Under the pieces are notes generated by a model. That model worked only from the letters and a program-made list of their open reading frames with translations, did no database searches and was not told the origin of the DNA. Below, in pieces: positions 11,601 through 24,525 of a DNA stretch of 64,000 bases. The stretch is from Gloeophyllum trabeum ATCC 11539. Lineage: Eukaryota; Basidiomycota; Agaricomycetes; Gloeophyllales; Gloeophyllaceae. Position 1 is the stretch's first letter; each line of letters starts with the position of its first letter. Where the stretch lies: assembly GCF_000344685.1 (NCBI RefSeq), contig NW_006920410.1:3900096-3964095 (forward strand). The letters are read 5' to 3'. The position numbers and the translations under genes were made by a program.

Positions 11601-12310
11601 TTCTGCATTCCCTCCAGTAAGAGCGCAGTGAATGTAGAGAGTTGGCTGACCTCGAGGCGTCAGAAAGCAGCGTGCGCCGTGCGCGCGTTGTGCGCTGTCG
11701 ACGGGTGGACAACGGGTGCAAAGATGACATTCGGTTTCAAACTCCGGGTTACGCGGTCGTACAGGCGATATTCACCAGTGAAAATATTTGACGACGGCTC
11801 AATCCAAGACAAGTATGCGATGTTCATATTTCTAGAAACGCCAATCTATTGGCTCCCAAATGTCGACATTTGTCGACATACTACTAACGGAGAATAGGTA
11901 ATTCGGTGGATCCTGACAATTGCCCAATATAGAGCGCAGGTTTCTATATTTGGTCGCCTGGACATATGTCGGACATGCTGTCTTGATACATGTAAATCGG
12001 CACTCCCTCTAAGATCTTATCCCTTCGAATTCCTTTGTGTCCTGCCCCTCCACGATGTGGCTTTCTCTTGTAGACACTGGATCCCTGATCCAATATTTGG
12101 GGTGCTTTTGAGCGAATGTCAAGGACGAAATGCAATCCTCCCAACAAAGCTGAGGACGCGCATTACGTAACGGGACCCCGCGCAGCGCGAAGCGTCACTC
12201 CGCAGGGCAGCGCGGGGTTGGCTCAGCGGGTTAGCCTATGCTTGGCCGTATATAGATAACAGTAGACACTGTAAGGAATATATAAAATTAAATATTTACA
12301 CACAATATGT
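11601..12310. other. Intergenic region upstream of the GDT1-family gene
   Basis: These 710 bp hold the GDT1-family promoter. A doubled tgtcgaca motif lies at about 11861-11879. Near 12170-12230 a GC-rich patch (gcgcagcgcgaagcg) precedes an AT-rich block. No gene was recognised. Confidence 0.4.
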
Positions 12311-12415
12311 TCTTGTAGTGTAGATGGTAAGTGTCTTACCGAGATTGCAAAGCCCCAAGCTCGAGGCTGCGGGTTCGACTCCCCATCCGTTTGTTTCGGG
12401 CACTGTTGTTTTTTT
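12311..12415 (+). ncRNA. tRNA-like Pol III element (tRNA pseudogene or SINE head)
   Basis: A box-A-like tagtgtagatgg lies at 12316-12327, a perfect box B ggttcgactcc at 12372-12382, and a seven-T run typical of a Pol III terminator at 12409-12415. The box spacing (56 bp) suits a tRNA-derived promoter. It does not fold as an ordinary tRNA: the T-stem has two mismatches and no 3' partner for a 5' acceptor strand was found. A tRNA pseudogene, a tRNA-derived SINE or a non-tRNA Pol III gene all remain possible. Confidence 0.4.
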
Positions 12416-12835
12416 CCGACAGATTGTCAAGATGTATGCATCACTTGTGAATAAAACTCCTTACTCTTGGGGCTTCAATTTATTTCATCATCACTTAAGA
12501 TACTCCACACCATCCTGATATTATGCTGACAAGCCTGTACTTAGTGCAGGAGAAAACCTTTGATATCAGTGTTTCAAGAGTCACAGCCACCGCCTGCTGC
12601 AACCTCCCTTTTGTGATATGTATACATATCACATAAAATACTTTGTATACCTCCCTACCTACTCTACATATGTATATGCGTTGTTCTGGTGTCGAGACTC
12701 GACTTCAAATGGCCAGAGACCGTGAGAACACTGCGCAGACTTGCCGCACAGCCGTCTGTGCAGTCACTTCACGATGGCCTCGACCTTCCTTTTACGGGCC
12801 GCGCGTCCTCAACTTTGTTGGGAGGATTGCATTTA
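12416..12835. other. AT-rich spacer between the tRNA-like element and a TIR element
   Basis: No gene was recognised. The stretch contains several tatgtata-like patches and ends at the TA target site of the downstream element. Confidence 0.4.
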
Positions 12836-13228
12836 CAGTCGACTCTGTCTTAACCCATAACGGGTCGTGGAACCCAAAAGTTATGGGTTTCTGCAGACTA
12901 TGGGTTACCAGAACGTGTGGCATTGTGTGACTACCTAGTAAGCGTGACAGACAGCCTATCCGGTATAGGCCGTGACAACGTTCAGATACGGAATCTTGAG
13001 TCTGGTATGGGTTATCTTCTGAAATACAGTCGACTCTGTCTTAACCCATAACGGGTCGTGGAACCCAAAAGTTATGGGTTTCTGCAGACTATGGGTTACC
13101 AGAACGTGTGACATTATGTGACTACCTAGTACGCGTGACAGACAGCCTATCCGGTATAGGCCGGACGTCGTTTATGACACCGTTTAGATACGGAATCTTG
13201 AGTCTGGTATGGGTTATCTTCTGAAATA
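12836..13228 (+). repeat. Two head-to-tail copies of the element's left end (about 191 and 202 bp)
   Basis: The unit starting cagtcgactctg at 12836 recurs at 13027, again preceded by TA (13025-13026), with nearly identical sequence through gggttatcttctgaaata. The copies differ by a few substitutions and an insertion of about 11 bp in the second. Confidence 0.9.
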
Positions 13229-13460
13229 CCACGAGAACCAAAAATTAAGGGTCCAGATGGTCCAGATTCTCGTGAGAAGGAGACCTGTACCTTCCTAATA
13301 TAGGTTGTTTTATGGGTTATGACCCTTCAAAAAGCTATGGGTTATGGGATACGGCAGACTAATGGGTTTTTACTATCTACCATGTCGGTGGAAGCCAAAA
13401 ACCTATGGGTTATTACAGGTTATGGGTTATGACAGGTATGGGTTAAGACAGAGTCGACTG
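12836..13460. mobile_element. Tc1/mariner-like non-autonomous TIR element with TA target site
   Basis: A perfect 24-bp terminal inverted repeat, beginning cagtcgactctgtcttaacc, lies at 12836-12859 and 13437-13460. It is flanked on both sides by TA (12834-12835 and 13461-13462), the Tc1/mariner/pogo target duplication. The interior has no coding capacity and is full of direct and inverted copies of tatgggtta. Its left end is present twice (see the tandem repeat), so it is a rearranged MITE of about 625 bp. The ends are perfect, so mobilisation may be fairly recent. Confidence 0.85.
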
Positions 13461-13608
13461 TAGCAACCAGTCCCAAAGACAGGAATTACCGACCCGTCCG
13501 GATGGACGGATCAGCGATCCGACTCATATCATGAAGTCATCGCTGAACTCTTGATTCTTGCAGCCACCGCGAAGCGAACTCGCCCAATTTTCAAGTACGA
13601 CGGTCACC

Positions 13609-16600
13609 ATGCCCAAGGCGATACGCGTGCAGTCCAGCGGCACCGTTCGCAGCGAGGAGGGCGTGGAGGATCGTTCTCTGCGGAATGGCAGGTCGACGGA
13701 GACAAAGAAACTACGCCTGCAGACGGACGGACTTCACGACTCACATCCGACGAACGAGAAGCAAGGCGAAGGGGAAACGAAGACGTACGGGTTCCTGAAG
13801 CTTACAAGGTCCAAGGGAAAGGATGGCAAGACGAAGACTAGCGTAGCGTGGACTCTGCCATCCAACCTCACTTGGATTCAAAACAATTGGACATGGTCCA
13901 AGTGGAAGCCCGTTATTAGGAGCGCGCTAACAGCGTGGGTGTCAGTGCTACTGCTGATCATTCCAAGGACGGAACGATTGATGGGACAGGTGTGAAGGAC
14001 TCTCTGTATTGTCGCGCGCTTTATTGACGCAAAATATTGGCTAGGCCAGTTTTCTGGTTGTGATAGGTGCGTTATGATGAAGGGACAATGCTATGATGTC
14101 TTACACTTACTTAGCTGGGTTCCTATCACCCCCGAGTGACCCGTTTATTGCGGTACTGGAACGAGAAACCATTCTCGTCTTCTTGGTTACGTTAGCTTGG
14201 GCGTAAGTGATCGCAATATATCAGATTTCTTTCCGATAATTTAGCCTGTATTAGATGGAATTGCCTGGGAGCGAAGCTCGCATCCTTAGCTAGAGATCAC
14301 GTGGACTATTCAGTGCCTCTAGCAAGTATTTTTACAGGACAATATGTCGAAGCCGCTGTATGTTCTCTCAAACACGCTCCTAGTTTACCAGGATCCTAAA
14401 TGTCGCTAGCCGACTGTCATTAGCGCAGTATTCCTTTTTGTAGGCAGTTATTTCTTTTTATTCACTAGGGCACGACAAGGTCCCGGCCCGTTTCTGTTTG
14501 GCACAGTCCTTGGATGTGTTGCTCTCGGTAGGCCTCCACATATCGTATCGTCCGAAATCTCATTCCTCTGGCCAGACATATCGTTTACGACGGGCAACCT
14601 GTTCCCTTATCCCTACTACCCGGTAAGTCCGGTTTATTTATCCTCAAAGCTATGGCTCGAACATTTTGGTAGATCGGGCAAGCCGTAGTAGTGCCAATAG
14701 CTTTGCACTCCGCCGTCGCCCTCGTCCTCTCCGTCCTGGTCTTCCCAAGCACTATTTCATCACAGTACACGGACCGGCTAATCGGTGTACTCCAACCTTT
14801 GGAGACAGCCATGGCAGAGCACCGCAAGTTACTTGCCACCCCTACATCTTCGCAATCGTTCTCGCCGGCTGCTATCAACGCGTCGGTGGCGAAGTCGGAA
14901 GCTGGATTGGTCCCACTTGCAGCCACGGCGCGACTCATGAAGCGGGACATTGTCTGGAGTCGCATAAGCCCCTCAGATCTGACAAGCCTGCACAACTGGG
15001 CGAGACGGATGGCCGTACGGGCCAATGGTTTGGGTGCCTACTTCACCCTCATCGATCCGCTAAGGGAAAGATTCCCTATCACGCCCCATCCGTCCCGACC
15101 TACTACCCCCGCGCTCTCACCGGTTCAGTCTCGAGCCGCGTCACGCACACCTTCGCGAGCTCCGTCCCCTGAACCTGGATCTAGGGAGGACGGGAATGAT
15201 AGCGACGCAACGCCTGGAACGCCTGCGACGGAGACAGCACACTTTGATCAAGATTCCGATAGCCATCACCATACCGCAAGGCGGAGGCGGCCGACACGAT
15301 CCAGGAATTCCGAGTCGGGACTGAGCCGGCATTCAGGACTGCATGTGCGGGCAACTTCGCCCCATGGACATCACCACTTGCATCACCTGCATCACCGGCT
15401 ACATTTGCATCTATCACTGACGCCTGCGAGGGAACAGGCTGTCGGTGTCTTCGAATCGTTGCGATACATGGATATCGAGTCCCAACAGTTTTACCACCCT
15501 CTATCGGCGCGGTTCACCGCCCGTTCGACAGAGCTAGTTAGAGAAGGCTGCGACGAACTCTTGGAGAAATGCGGGGATGCACTGAAGGGGGCGTGTACTT
15601 GGCTCAGTCAGACGCGACGGCACCGGCTCAAATTCTGGAGAAGTACTCGCACCAAAGAGAAAGAACTAAAGGAAAAGGCAGAGGCGCTGGAGAGACTCCG
15701 GATGGAGCTCAGTGAGGCTTTAAAGAGATTTATGCAGGATAAAAGGTGAGGACACGCAATATTTTCCATGGCGGTGTATGCTGAGCTCCAAGCCAGGCTC
15801 TCTGTCCTCGAACCTTATCGTTCGGACTCTGACCCACAACGTCTAGCGGACGATGCACCTCCGCATCGCTTCTTATTCCACTGCTTCGTCTACGAGTACC
15901 ATCTCATGCGCTTCGCTCAGCTGATTCTTGAATTGGTAAGGACAGACTAGAACACTGATCTGGCGGGGATCTCATACGAATGTTGCAGTATGACGAAATG
16001 GTTAAGATTGAGAAGAATAGGAAAAAGTTAAGAATCTGGTGGCCTGCCGTACCGTTGCGGAGTTACTTTGCTTGGTCTACCTGGGAGCCTGCAGAGAATC
16101 TTGAGAGAGACGACGATGAGAACCCAGGTGCGTTCGTCATAAGAGTAGCTCGACATGCGTATGGCTGACAATCGCAAACAGATGTCATACAGGGTATGCA
16201 ACCGGAGTGGGTTCAAGACTTAGGCGAGCCAGTGCGACGTGATCCAGACGCCATGCCGCCGCGGAACATGTTTGAAGTAGTGGCGACGCAGCTATACCAA
16301 ATTGCAGGAGCGCTTGGTCGCGGTAACTCGCTCTATGCATTTAAAGCCGGTGTGCTGACGGGTAAGTACTGTTGAACAAGCCTTATTCAATTTACTCAAC
16401 GTGACGCCCTAGTTATCCTCAGTATACCAAGCTTCCTGGCGTCCACTGCAGCCTTCGCCTATGGTGAGTAATGCGTTATTTGAAATGTACACCACGATTG
16501 AAGTCGGGGCATAGCAAATAGATTCATATGGGGAGTGTAAGTGAATACCGCACATCTCCGGGCCCATGCTGATGACTTACTCTTGACCAGATTCATGGGT

Positions 16601-18140
16601 CAGCTTACTCTAGTACGCTTCCGTGGCGATACTACGTTCGGTTTGGTGGCGCGAATAATGAGTACTTTCCTGGGAGGCGTTGTGGGAACGGCGATGTGGT
16701 ATGTAACACGACCTAGCCTTGGATATATGCTAGATTAACCATAATGTGCAGGTACATAGCCAGCGGCTCAGGCCACGGAAACTACTACGGCTTCGCTGCC
16801 GTGTGTGGCGTGTGCTTTCCGTTCTTCTTCTTCGCTCGCCTCTACTGGCCAGGCCCGCCTATGACAAACATTATTTTCTTCGTCACTATTGTATTGGTGA
16901 GTAATTGCAAGACTCCTAGATTTTCACAGCTGGAGAGCGGTGCTATAGGTGCTAGGATACTCTTGGCAAGATACACACTACCCTCAGCCTTCATCTCCGG
17001 GTGAGGGTTTCGGTGTTGCTTGGAGGCGATTTGTTCTGGTAGTATGCGGTGTCACTGCCGCCTTCATATTCTCGTTCCTGCCACCATCGAGCTCGCTTCG
17101 TGGCTATATGCGGCGAATATTAGGTCCGTTAGTTTATTCATGGAACCCCATGATGTTACTAACGCTTCGTTTCCGGCTAGCCACGACCGCGAGCGAAACA
17201 GGGGCTCTGTACTGTTCTATCATATCTTTTGGTAACACCCCAAAGGAGCTCCGGACAGACTACGAACGGCAAGAGATAATCCGTAGCCTTATTGCGATAC
17301 GAGCCAAACTGAAACGGTCCATTGTACTGCGGGCCAATATTATATACGAGGTGAGTCGCACCGTGAATATGTTGACTCTATTAGATTGATAGCCGCCCTC
17401 TACAGTTTTCCCTCCGAGGCAAATGGCCTTCCAAACGATATCAGACCATTGTGGAAATTCAGCTGTGAGTAGCTATCCATGCTCACCCAAGGCATCGTCT
17501 GAGCGATACACAGGCAAATTGCCTATCTTCTCTCACATTTGATGTCGGTCGTCGAACAGCTAGAGCCTATATGGTGTCAAGCCTTTTTGCGGCGGACTCG
17601 CTTCCTGGATGCTGACTTCCTAGGGGCCGTCCTTGCGGTGATCAGTAGGTGACCGCATACACGGATGGAAAACCTTCGTAACTCCGCTCTTCCTTAGGTC
17701 TGATCTCCACGGCTCTCCGTACCGGTACACCTCTTCCCCAAATCACCCCATGCCCGCTAGTAGACCGCTTTATGGCTAATCATCATGGACTTAACGTCCT
17801 CATCGAAGAGGAGGACTACGTACTCGGTCTGCCCAAGACACTGACCATCGACACTCTTGCGAACGAACAGTACATGTGAGTGGCCCGTTGTATTCGCCCG
17901 TGGTCGGCCATTCACGTTTTGTGCCTATCTCCGTCGCCTGATCTCTCTCGTTGCCGACACGACGCTATGTTCAGGTTCTTCTGCGTCGCTGTCTCCACCT
18001 CGTACGGTATCATGACGAGGTTGGACCGCTTGATGGTGGCAACCAAGGAGATCGTCGGCGAACAGTACCACATTCATGGTGTGGGATTGAAGGGGATGAA
18101 CACCAGGACAAATTCGGTCCGACCAGCCATGGACGTCTAA
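13609..18140 (+). CDS. ArAE_2-family membrane protein (aromatic acid exporter / Brefeldin-A-sensitivity-like)
   Basis: This long, intron-rich gene starts at an ATG in good context (caccATGc). After a basic, Ser/Thr/Lys-rich cytosolic N-terminus come membrane blocks such as S-A-L-T-A-W-V-S-V-L-L-L-I-I-P, A-V-L-E-R-E-T-I-L-V-F-L-V-T and G-Q-A-V-V-V-P-I-A-L-H-S-A-V-A-L. Then come a His/Ser-rich soluble loop near 15350-15420, a second membrane block (F-F-F-A-R-L-Y-W-P-G-P-P) and a C-terminal region with F-S-L-R-G-K-W-P-S-K-R-Y-Q and R-R-T-R-F-L-D-A-D-F. This order (ArAE_2_N, FUSC-like, ArAE_2/DUF2421) is that of fungal aromatic-acid-exporter relatives, including yeast Bre4. The stop is TAA at 18138-18140. 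It lies between two salicylate-hydroxylase-like genes, which suggests efflux of aromatic acids, but the substrate is not shown by sequence. Confidence 0.85.
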
Positions 18141-18388
18141 CCTGCATGTCTGGAGTCTTCGGTGTATACCAGTGGGTAGGGGTTGCTGCTGTTCCTTCTA
18201 ATCAATGGGATGGGATCTTGGTTGCTGGTAATACTCATGTTGTCTGTTGTCACGAATTTTGCATCGTTGTGCCTCACGCATATTGTATCGATATCGATAT
18301 TTCATACGGGGCTACTTAGATCTTCATCACAACACAATGCATTATATGTCATTCTGATAGTAATTGTTTCTCAATGTCCGGGAAGTGT

Positions 18389-20190
18389 CTAGGCCGCGAC
18401 AGATACCGCAGGAACAGGAGGTAGAGTCGGCAACTTGTATCCTGTCTCCAAAATATCTTTCGCCGCGCCCTCATACGCCTCGTAAGCATGCTTCTCTGCG
18501 TCATGCCCGAGCAGCCACTCAGGCCTGGGAAGGGATACGGACTCCCCCTTCGCATCTGGCTTCGCTTTATGCCACATATCGCGATTTGTCTCACCGAGGA
18601 CTTGGGCCATTCGGACACGCTGATACCTGTCCGAGGCGCATATATCTCAGTGATGGGAGATCTTGCGGATACGTAGCGGATGGTTATCTCACCGAATTTT
18701 CTCCCATGCTCTCACGGCTAAGGGGACGTTCTGTTTCCCTGCTAGTTGAAGGACCACGGCGAGGGTGATTCCGTCTTCGACTGCCTGGGAAGCTCCCTGG
18801 ATACTCGTTCTAGATACGGCAGTAAGAATGGAACTGATCGTGTCAATGGATGTGATAAACCCACGGTAAGAAAGGATGGGCTGCGTCTCCGATGAGTGCA
18901 AGGCGGGCGCCCTTGCTGATCCATGTCGGCAGAGGGTCTCGGTACACCAGCTTCCAGTCTACCAGCGACGGCGCCTTGGACAGGAGAGCGGCACAGCGCG
19001 GGTCCCAACCTGCGACGATCTTCAGGCAGTCCTCCATCTTGCCAGGGAACGACCAGGACTCTTCTATGTCAGCCTCGTCTCTGGAGAACACGGGTCAATC
19101 TAGAGCGAGGCAAAAAAAAGCAGGGATCCGCCGACTTGTGTGTTATTACCGAGGACATCTTCCGCCCTCCGCCGGAGGTGTTCACGAGGAAGTGAACATC
19201 GGGACCTATTTGGTGAAGGTCAGGATCTTATACAGACGCCTATTGAGCCATCCTCACCGATCCAGCCGTGGAATGTGTCTCCGTTCTCGCACATAAACTT
19301 TGTGAGAGGGTCTTTATCTACGCCTTGCTCCTCGCAGTCAAACCAGGCCCTATATATCGCGTACCCAGACGACTTGGGCTTGTCCTCATATCCCTGATTC
19401 AATAACACATTATTATTTCAATTGGGCCCACGTGAAATGCCATCACCGACCAGGACAAGCTTCCGAGCGCGACTCCGCACCCCGTCAGCACCCACCACAG
19501 CGTCCGCAGAAATTCTCTCTCCATTGGAGATGACGCCCGCCTCGGAGTCCGTCTCCCAGTACTCGCTGACGTCCTGGCCCAAGCGGATCTCAATGCCGAG
19601 CGACTGCGCGTAGTCGAAGAGCATCGAGTGGAGGTCCCCCCGATGGCCGTTGTACGAGTACGCGCCGTAGAGGGGGTTCTCCATCTTCTGCTCGACAAGG
19701 ATGTCGCCCTGCGAGTTGTGCAGGGTGAGCTTGTCTACGTGAGTGCACACCGGCCAGAATCTATTTCCAGCATGAGTGTAGGTGCGCATATGAGGCGAAA
19801 TGCTGTTTACTTGTCATGCAAGCCCCAGCGTTCAAAGATGCGTCCGACATTGGATCCAAATGATATTATCTAGCGGGGTGGTCTCTCAATACCGGGACGA
19901 CTGGTCATCCCAGCTATATATCGACGTACGTCTCCTACAGGTGGGTGCAGAACGACCGGTCAGGGGGGGTTTAAGGGGGCAGCGAGTGTCATTGAGAACT
20001 CACCAAGAACCTTCAGTTCTTCAAACTTCTCCAGTACCAGGACCTTATGTCCTTTCCTCTTACTTTCTATTGCACACGACAGGCCAGCAAAGCCAGCGCC
20101 GACAATGAGGATCGAGACGCCGCTCGAGTTGGGCGGGGCAATCTGTCCGAAACCGACGCCACTCTGGCTGGCAGAAGCTTGGGAAGTCAT
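18389..20190 (-). CDS. FAD-dependent monooxygenase, salicylate-hydroxylase-like (copy 2)
   Basis: This is a close paralog of the gene at 8489-10280, in the opposite orientation, with matching introns. It has the FAD Rossmann motif V-G-A-G-F-A-G-L, the DG motif V-V-G-A-D-G-V-R-S-R-A-R and the GD motif A-L-I-G-D-A-A-H-P-F-L-P. The C-terminal H-D-A-E-K-H-A-Y-E block is also shared. The 5-nt microexon GAGAC at 19930-19934 (minus) sits between introns at the same place as in copy 1. The start codon at 20190 is the first ATG of the frame. No frameshift or stop was found, so it should be functional. It is divergent from the E2 gene (745 bp apart) and converges on the ArAE_2 gene. Differences from copy 1 are spread along the protein, so the duplication is not very recent. 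Confidence 0.88.
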
Positions 20191-20935
20191 TTTGCTCAGG
20201 AGGAGGAGGGTGTACACTTCCCTCTGCCTCTTCTCAGCGAATTAATAGACCTGGATGGTTAAACATATCTGCCGCTGTCTGGAGTGCGGGGTCACGGACG
20301 CGGGGTAAATAGACAAATGCGGGGGTATGGATGGGATCGATTCGTACCGATCATGCTAACCACGGGAGGGGCTCAGGGAGAGGACTGATATCTGTGAACT
20401 CCCCTGGACTACGGGTGAATCATTGTCGCCTTCTTGGATTCCCAGTAAGAATGTAGTGTGCCGCCGGAGTGATATCGTTACAGTAATACTGGCGGCTCGG
20501 GACCGCTCGCACTATAAGGTCACTATTGTTAGATACGCTGTGTTCGACCGACTGTAGTATGCATGCGTCCGCCCGATGGTCAATAGAGGAGAAGATGCGT
20601 TCGGACCATACGAAATTATATCTTATAAGGGCGATATATTACAGTATCGAGAAAGAGCCTATGTAGCACAGGTTTGACGACGTATCCGGAATCCCTCGAG
20701 CTCCCTATTCCAAACAGACTTAGCGTACTCATCGTAAGCCGAGGAAGACATCACGGAGGATGGTAAGTCTTACTTTCTGAATCGACCACTAAACTGCATG
20801 TGCGCACTTCGCCGCCGTTCGAGAATGAATTCGCCACAAAAGAGTAGCCAGACAGTGCATGATCCGGTGGGCAGGTGACCCCTACGACACAGTTAAAGCT
20901 GGGCAACGCCGCTGTCGACGTCCATCCTGCGAATA
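20191..20935. other. Divergent promoter region between FAD monooxygenase copy 2 and E2
   Basis: These 745 bp separate two head-to-head starts. No RNA gene, repeat or clear TATA element was recognised. Confidence 0.45.
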
Positions 20936-22682
20936 ATGCTCGGCCTGCAAGGACGACTGCAGTTGCTGCGCGGACGACCGTCTCGCGCGTCGTTGTTTCA
21001 CACGTCCTCGACGGCCTGGGCCTCTCGCAAGGTCCTGCAAAAGTTCAAGCTAGCGGACATCGGCGAGGGCATAACGGAATGCGAGGTCATCAAATGGTGT
21101 GTTATATCAAGTTTCGCGCAACGTATGTTGAATCCGTAGTATATGATACGTTAGGAATGTCAAACCTCCGGGCGTCGTCCAAGCCTTCGACCAGCTCTGC
21201 GAGGTCCAGAGCGACAAGGCTAGCGTCGAGATCACTAGCCCGTTCGATGGTGTAGTTAAGGAGCTCCTCGTCCAAGAGGGGGAAGTGGCGAAGGTGGGCG
21301 AAGGCCTGTGCCTCATCGAGGTAGACGAGGATTCCCTGGATGAGAATGCGAAGAAGTTCACCGAGCCCGCCAGCCCGCCCCTTCACCAGGAACAGGAGGC
21401 AGTTCAAAGGAAAGCCTTCGAGACACGCTCTGAGCAGCCACCATCCGCCCCCACTCCCGCGCAAGAGCCCCATTCATCAAGGAAGCGGCGGCCACACCCT
21501 CTTGATCCCAACCATCCTCCTGATGCTTCAACCATACTCGAATCATTCTCAAAGAACGTGCTGGCGAAACCCGCGGTGCGTCACTTGGCCAGGGAATTGG
21601 GTGTGGACCTCAACAAGCTTGCACCCGGAAGTGGTCGGGATGGCAGGATCGAGAAGGAGGATCTGGAGAGGTATTTGGCTGGGGGGAGGAAGGAGGAGTC
21701 TACCACATCCACGGCCTCAGCGCACCAACCACAATCATCTGCTGATGTGGTTGTGGAATTGGGACGTACGAGGTACGGCATGTGGAAGGCCATGGAGAAG
21801 GTGCGTCTATGTGTGTACGGCATTCGCAGCATGCATCTCATCTCTCCCGCAGAGCCTGCAGATCCCTCATTTCGGGTGAGTAGTATGCGTGCTGTGTTGG
21901 AATTGCTCCTGATGTTCCATTTGCATAGTTACTCGACTACGCTAGATATCACGAATCTACACCACATACTCCCTCTCCTAAACACCTGCATACCACCACA
22001 CTATCTCCCCGACCCACCTCCCTCTCCTTACCAGGCTATTAATCCCTCCGCGGTCCACCCCGCCCCTTCCCCGCCGCCCGTCCCCGCTTCTCGCCAATTC
22101 TCCAAACTCACCTATCTCCCCCTCTTCCTCAAAACCCTCTCAAAGGCCATGCACGAGTGGCCCCTCTTCCGCGCTTCCATCACCCCGCGCGCCGCAGGCG
22201 ACACCGCCAAACCCACGCTCACCGTCCGCCCGTACGCCGACATCAGCGTCGCGCTCTCGACGCCGACAGGGCTCTACACGCCCACCATCCAGCGCGTGGA
22301 CACGCACTCCGTCTTCTCGCTCGCCGCAGAGCTCAAGCACCTTTCGCACCTGGGCCGCCAGACGCCGTGCGGGCTCACGCCCGCGGAGATGCCGAGGCGC
22401 GGCGGCACGATCACGGTGTCGAACGTCGGGGCGATTGGCGCAGGTGACTTTGCGTCGCCGGTGCTGGTGCCGGGTGGTGGGGTGGCGATCGTTGCGCTGG
22501 GGAGGGCGAAGTGGGTTTGGGATGTGGATAGGGGCGATGGCAAGGGCGAGAGGAGGCTGAAGATTGGGGTGAGCTGGAGTGCGGATCATAGGGTGGTGGA
22601 AGGGGCAGAGCTTGCTGCGTTTGTTGAATGTTGGAGGGCATATGTCGAGATGCCCGAGAGACTCATCGGTGAGGCCGTATAA
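20936..22682 (+). CDS. Branched-chain 2-oxoacid dehydrogenase E2 (lipoamide acyltransferase), mitochondrial
   Basis: Four exons; introns at 21097-21154, 21801-21852 and 21876-21928. The N-terminus is rich in Arg, Leu and Ser, as in a mitochondrial presequence. A lipoyl domain follows: K-F-K-L-A-D-I-G-E-G, then C-E-V-Q-S-D-K-A-S with the lipoylated Lys. An E3/E1-binding domain (A-K-P-A-V-R-H-L-A-R-E-L-G-V-D-L) comes next, then a long Pro-rich linker and the acyltransferase domain, ending S-A-D-H-R-V-V-E-G. The protein forms the core of the complex that oxidises the 2-oxoacids of Leu, Ile and Val. The usual HRxxDG site has Glu in place of Asp here. A Pro-rich insert near 21990-22090 separates strands of the catalytic domain. 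The domain set and K-F-K-L-A-D-I-G-E-G favour the branched-chain enzyme over the pyruvate or oxoglutarate E2. Confidence 0.9.
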
Positions 22683-22907
22683 GATATTGGACAAGGACAA
22701 TACTCTAGTACTGTAGCACGAATGACTGATGCAATTACATAACATCCTTTTACATTCGACGATCCGGTAAGTTGGATTATAGGTTGAGGGTAATACGACA
22801 ACTGTTGAAGTGTCTGCTTTATGTTGATACAATAAAATAACCCAGCGTCCGCGCGCATGGTCCGTTTCTCCTACGCCATGGTTACGCAAGTCTTGCGCAA
22901 TTAGCTC

Positions 22908-24523
<1,616 letters not shown>

Positions 24524-24525
24524 TC

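Noticed and set aside
12170..12240. tRNA-like ggttggctcagcggg segment
   Set aside because: Only a D-loop-like stretch; no box B or stems at suitable spacing.
22140..22889. 249-codon frame on the minus strand across E2
   Set aside because: Shadow of the GC-rich E2 catalytic exon; repetitive His/Pro/Arg composition.
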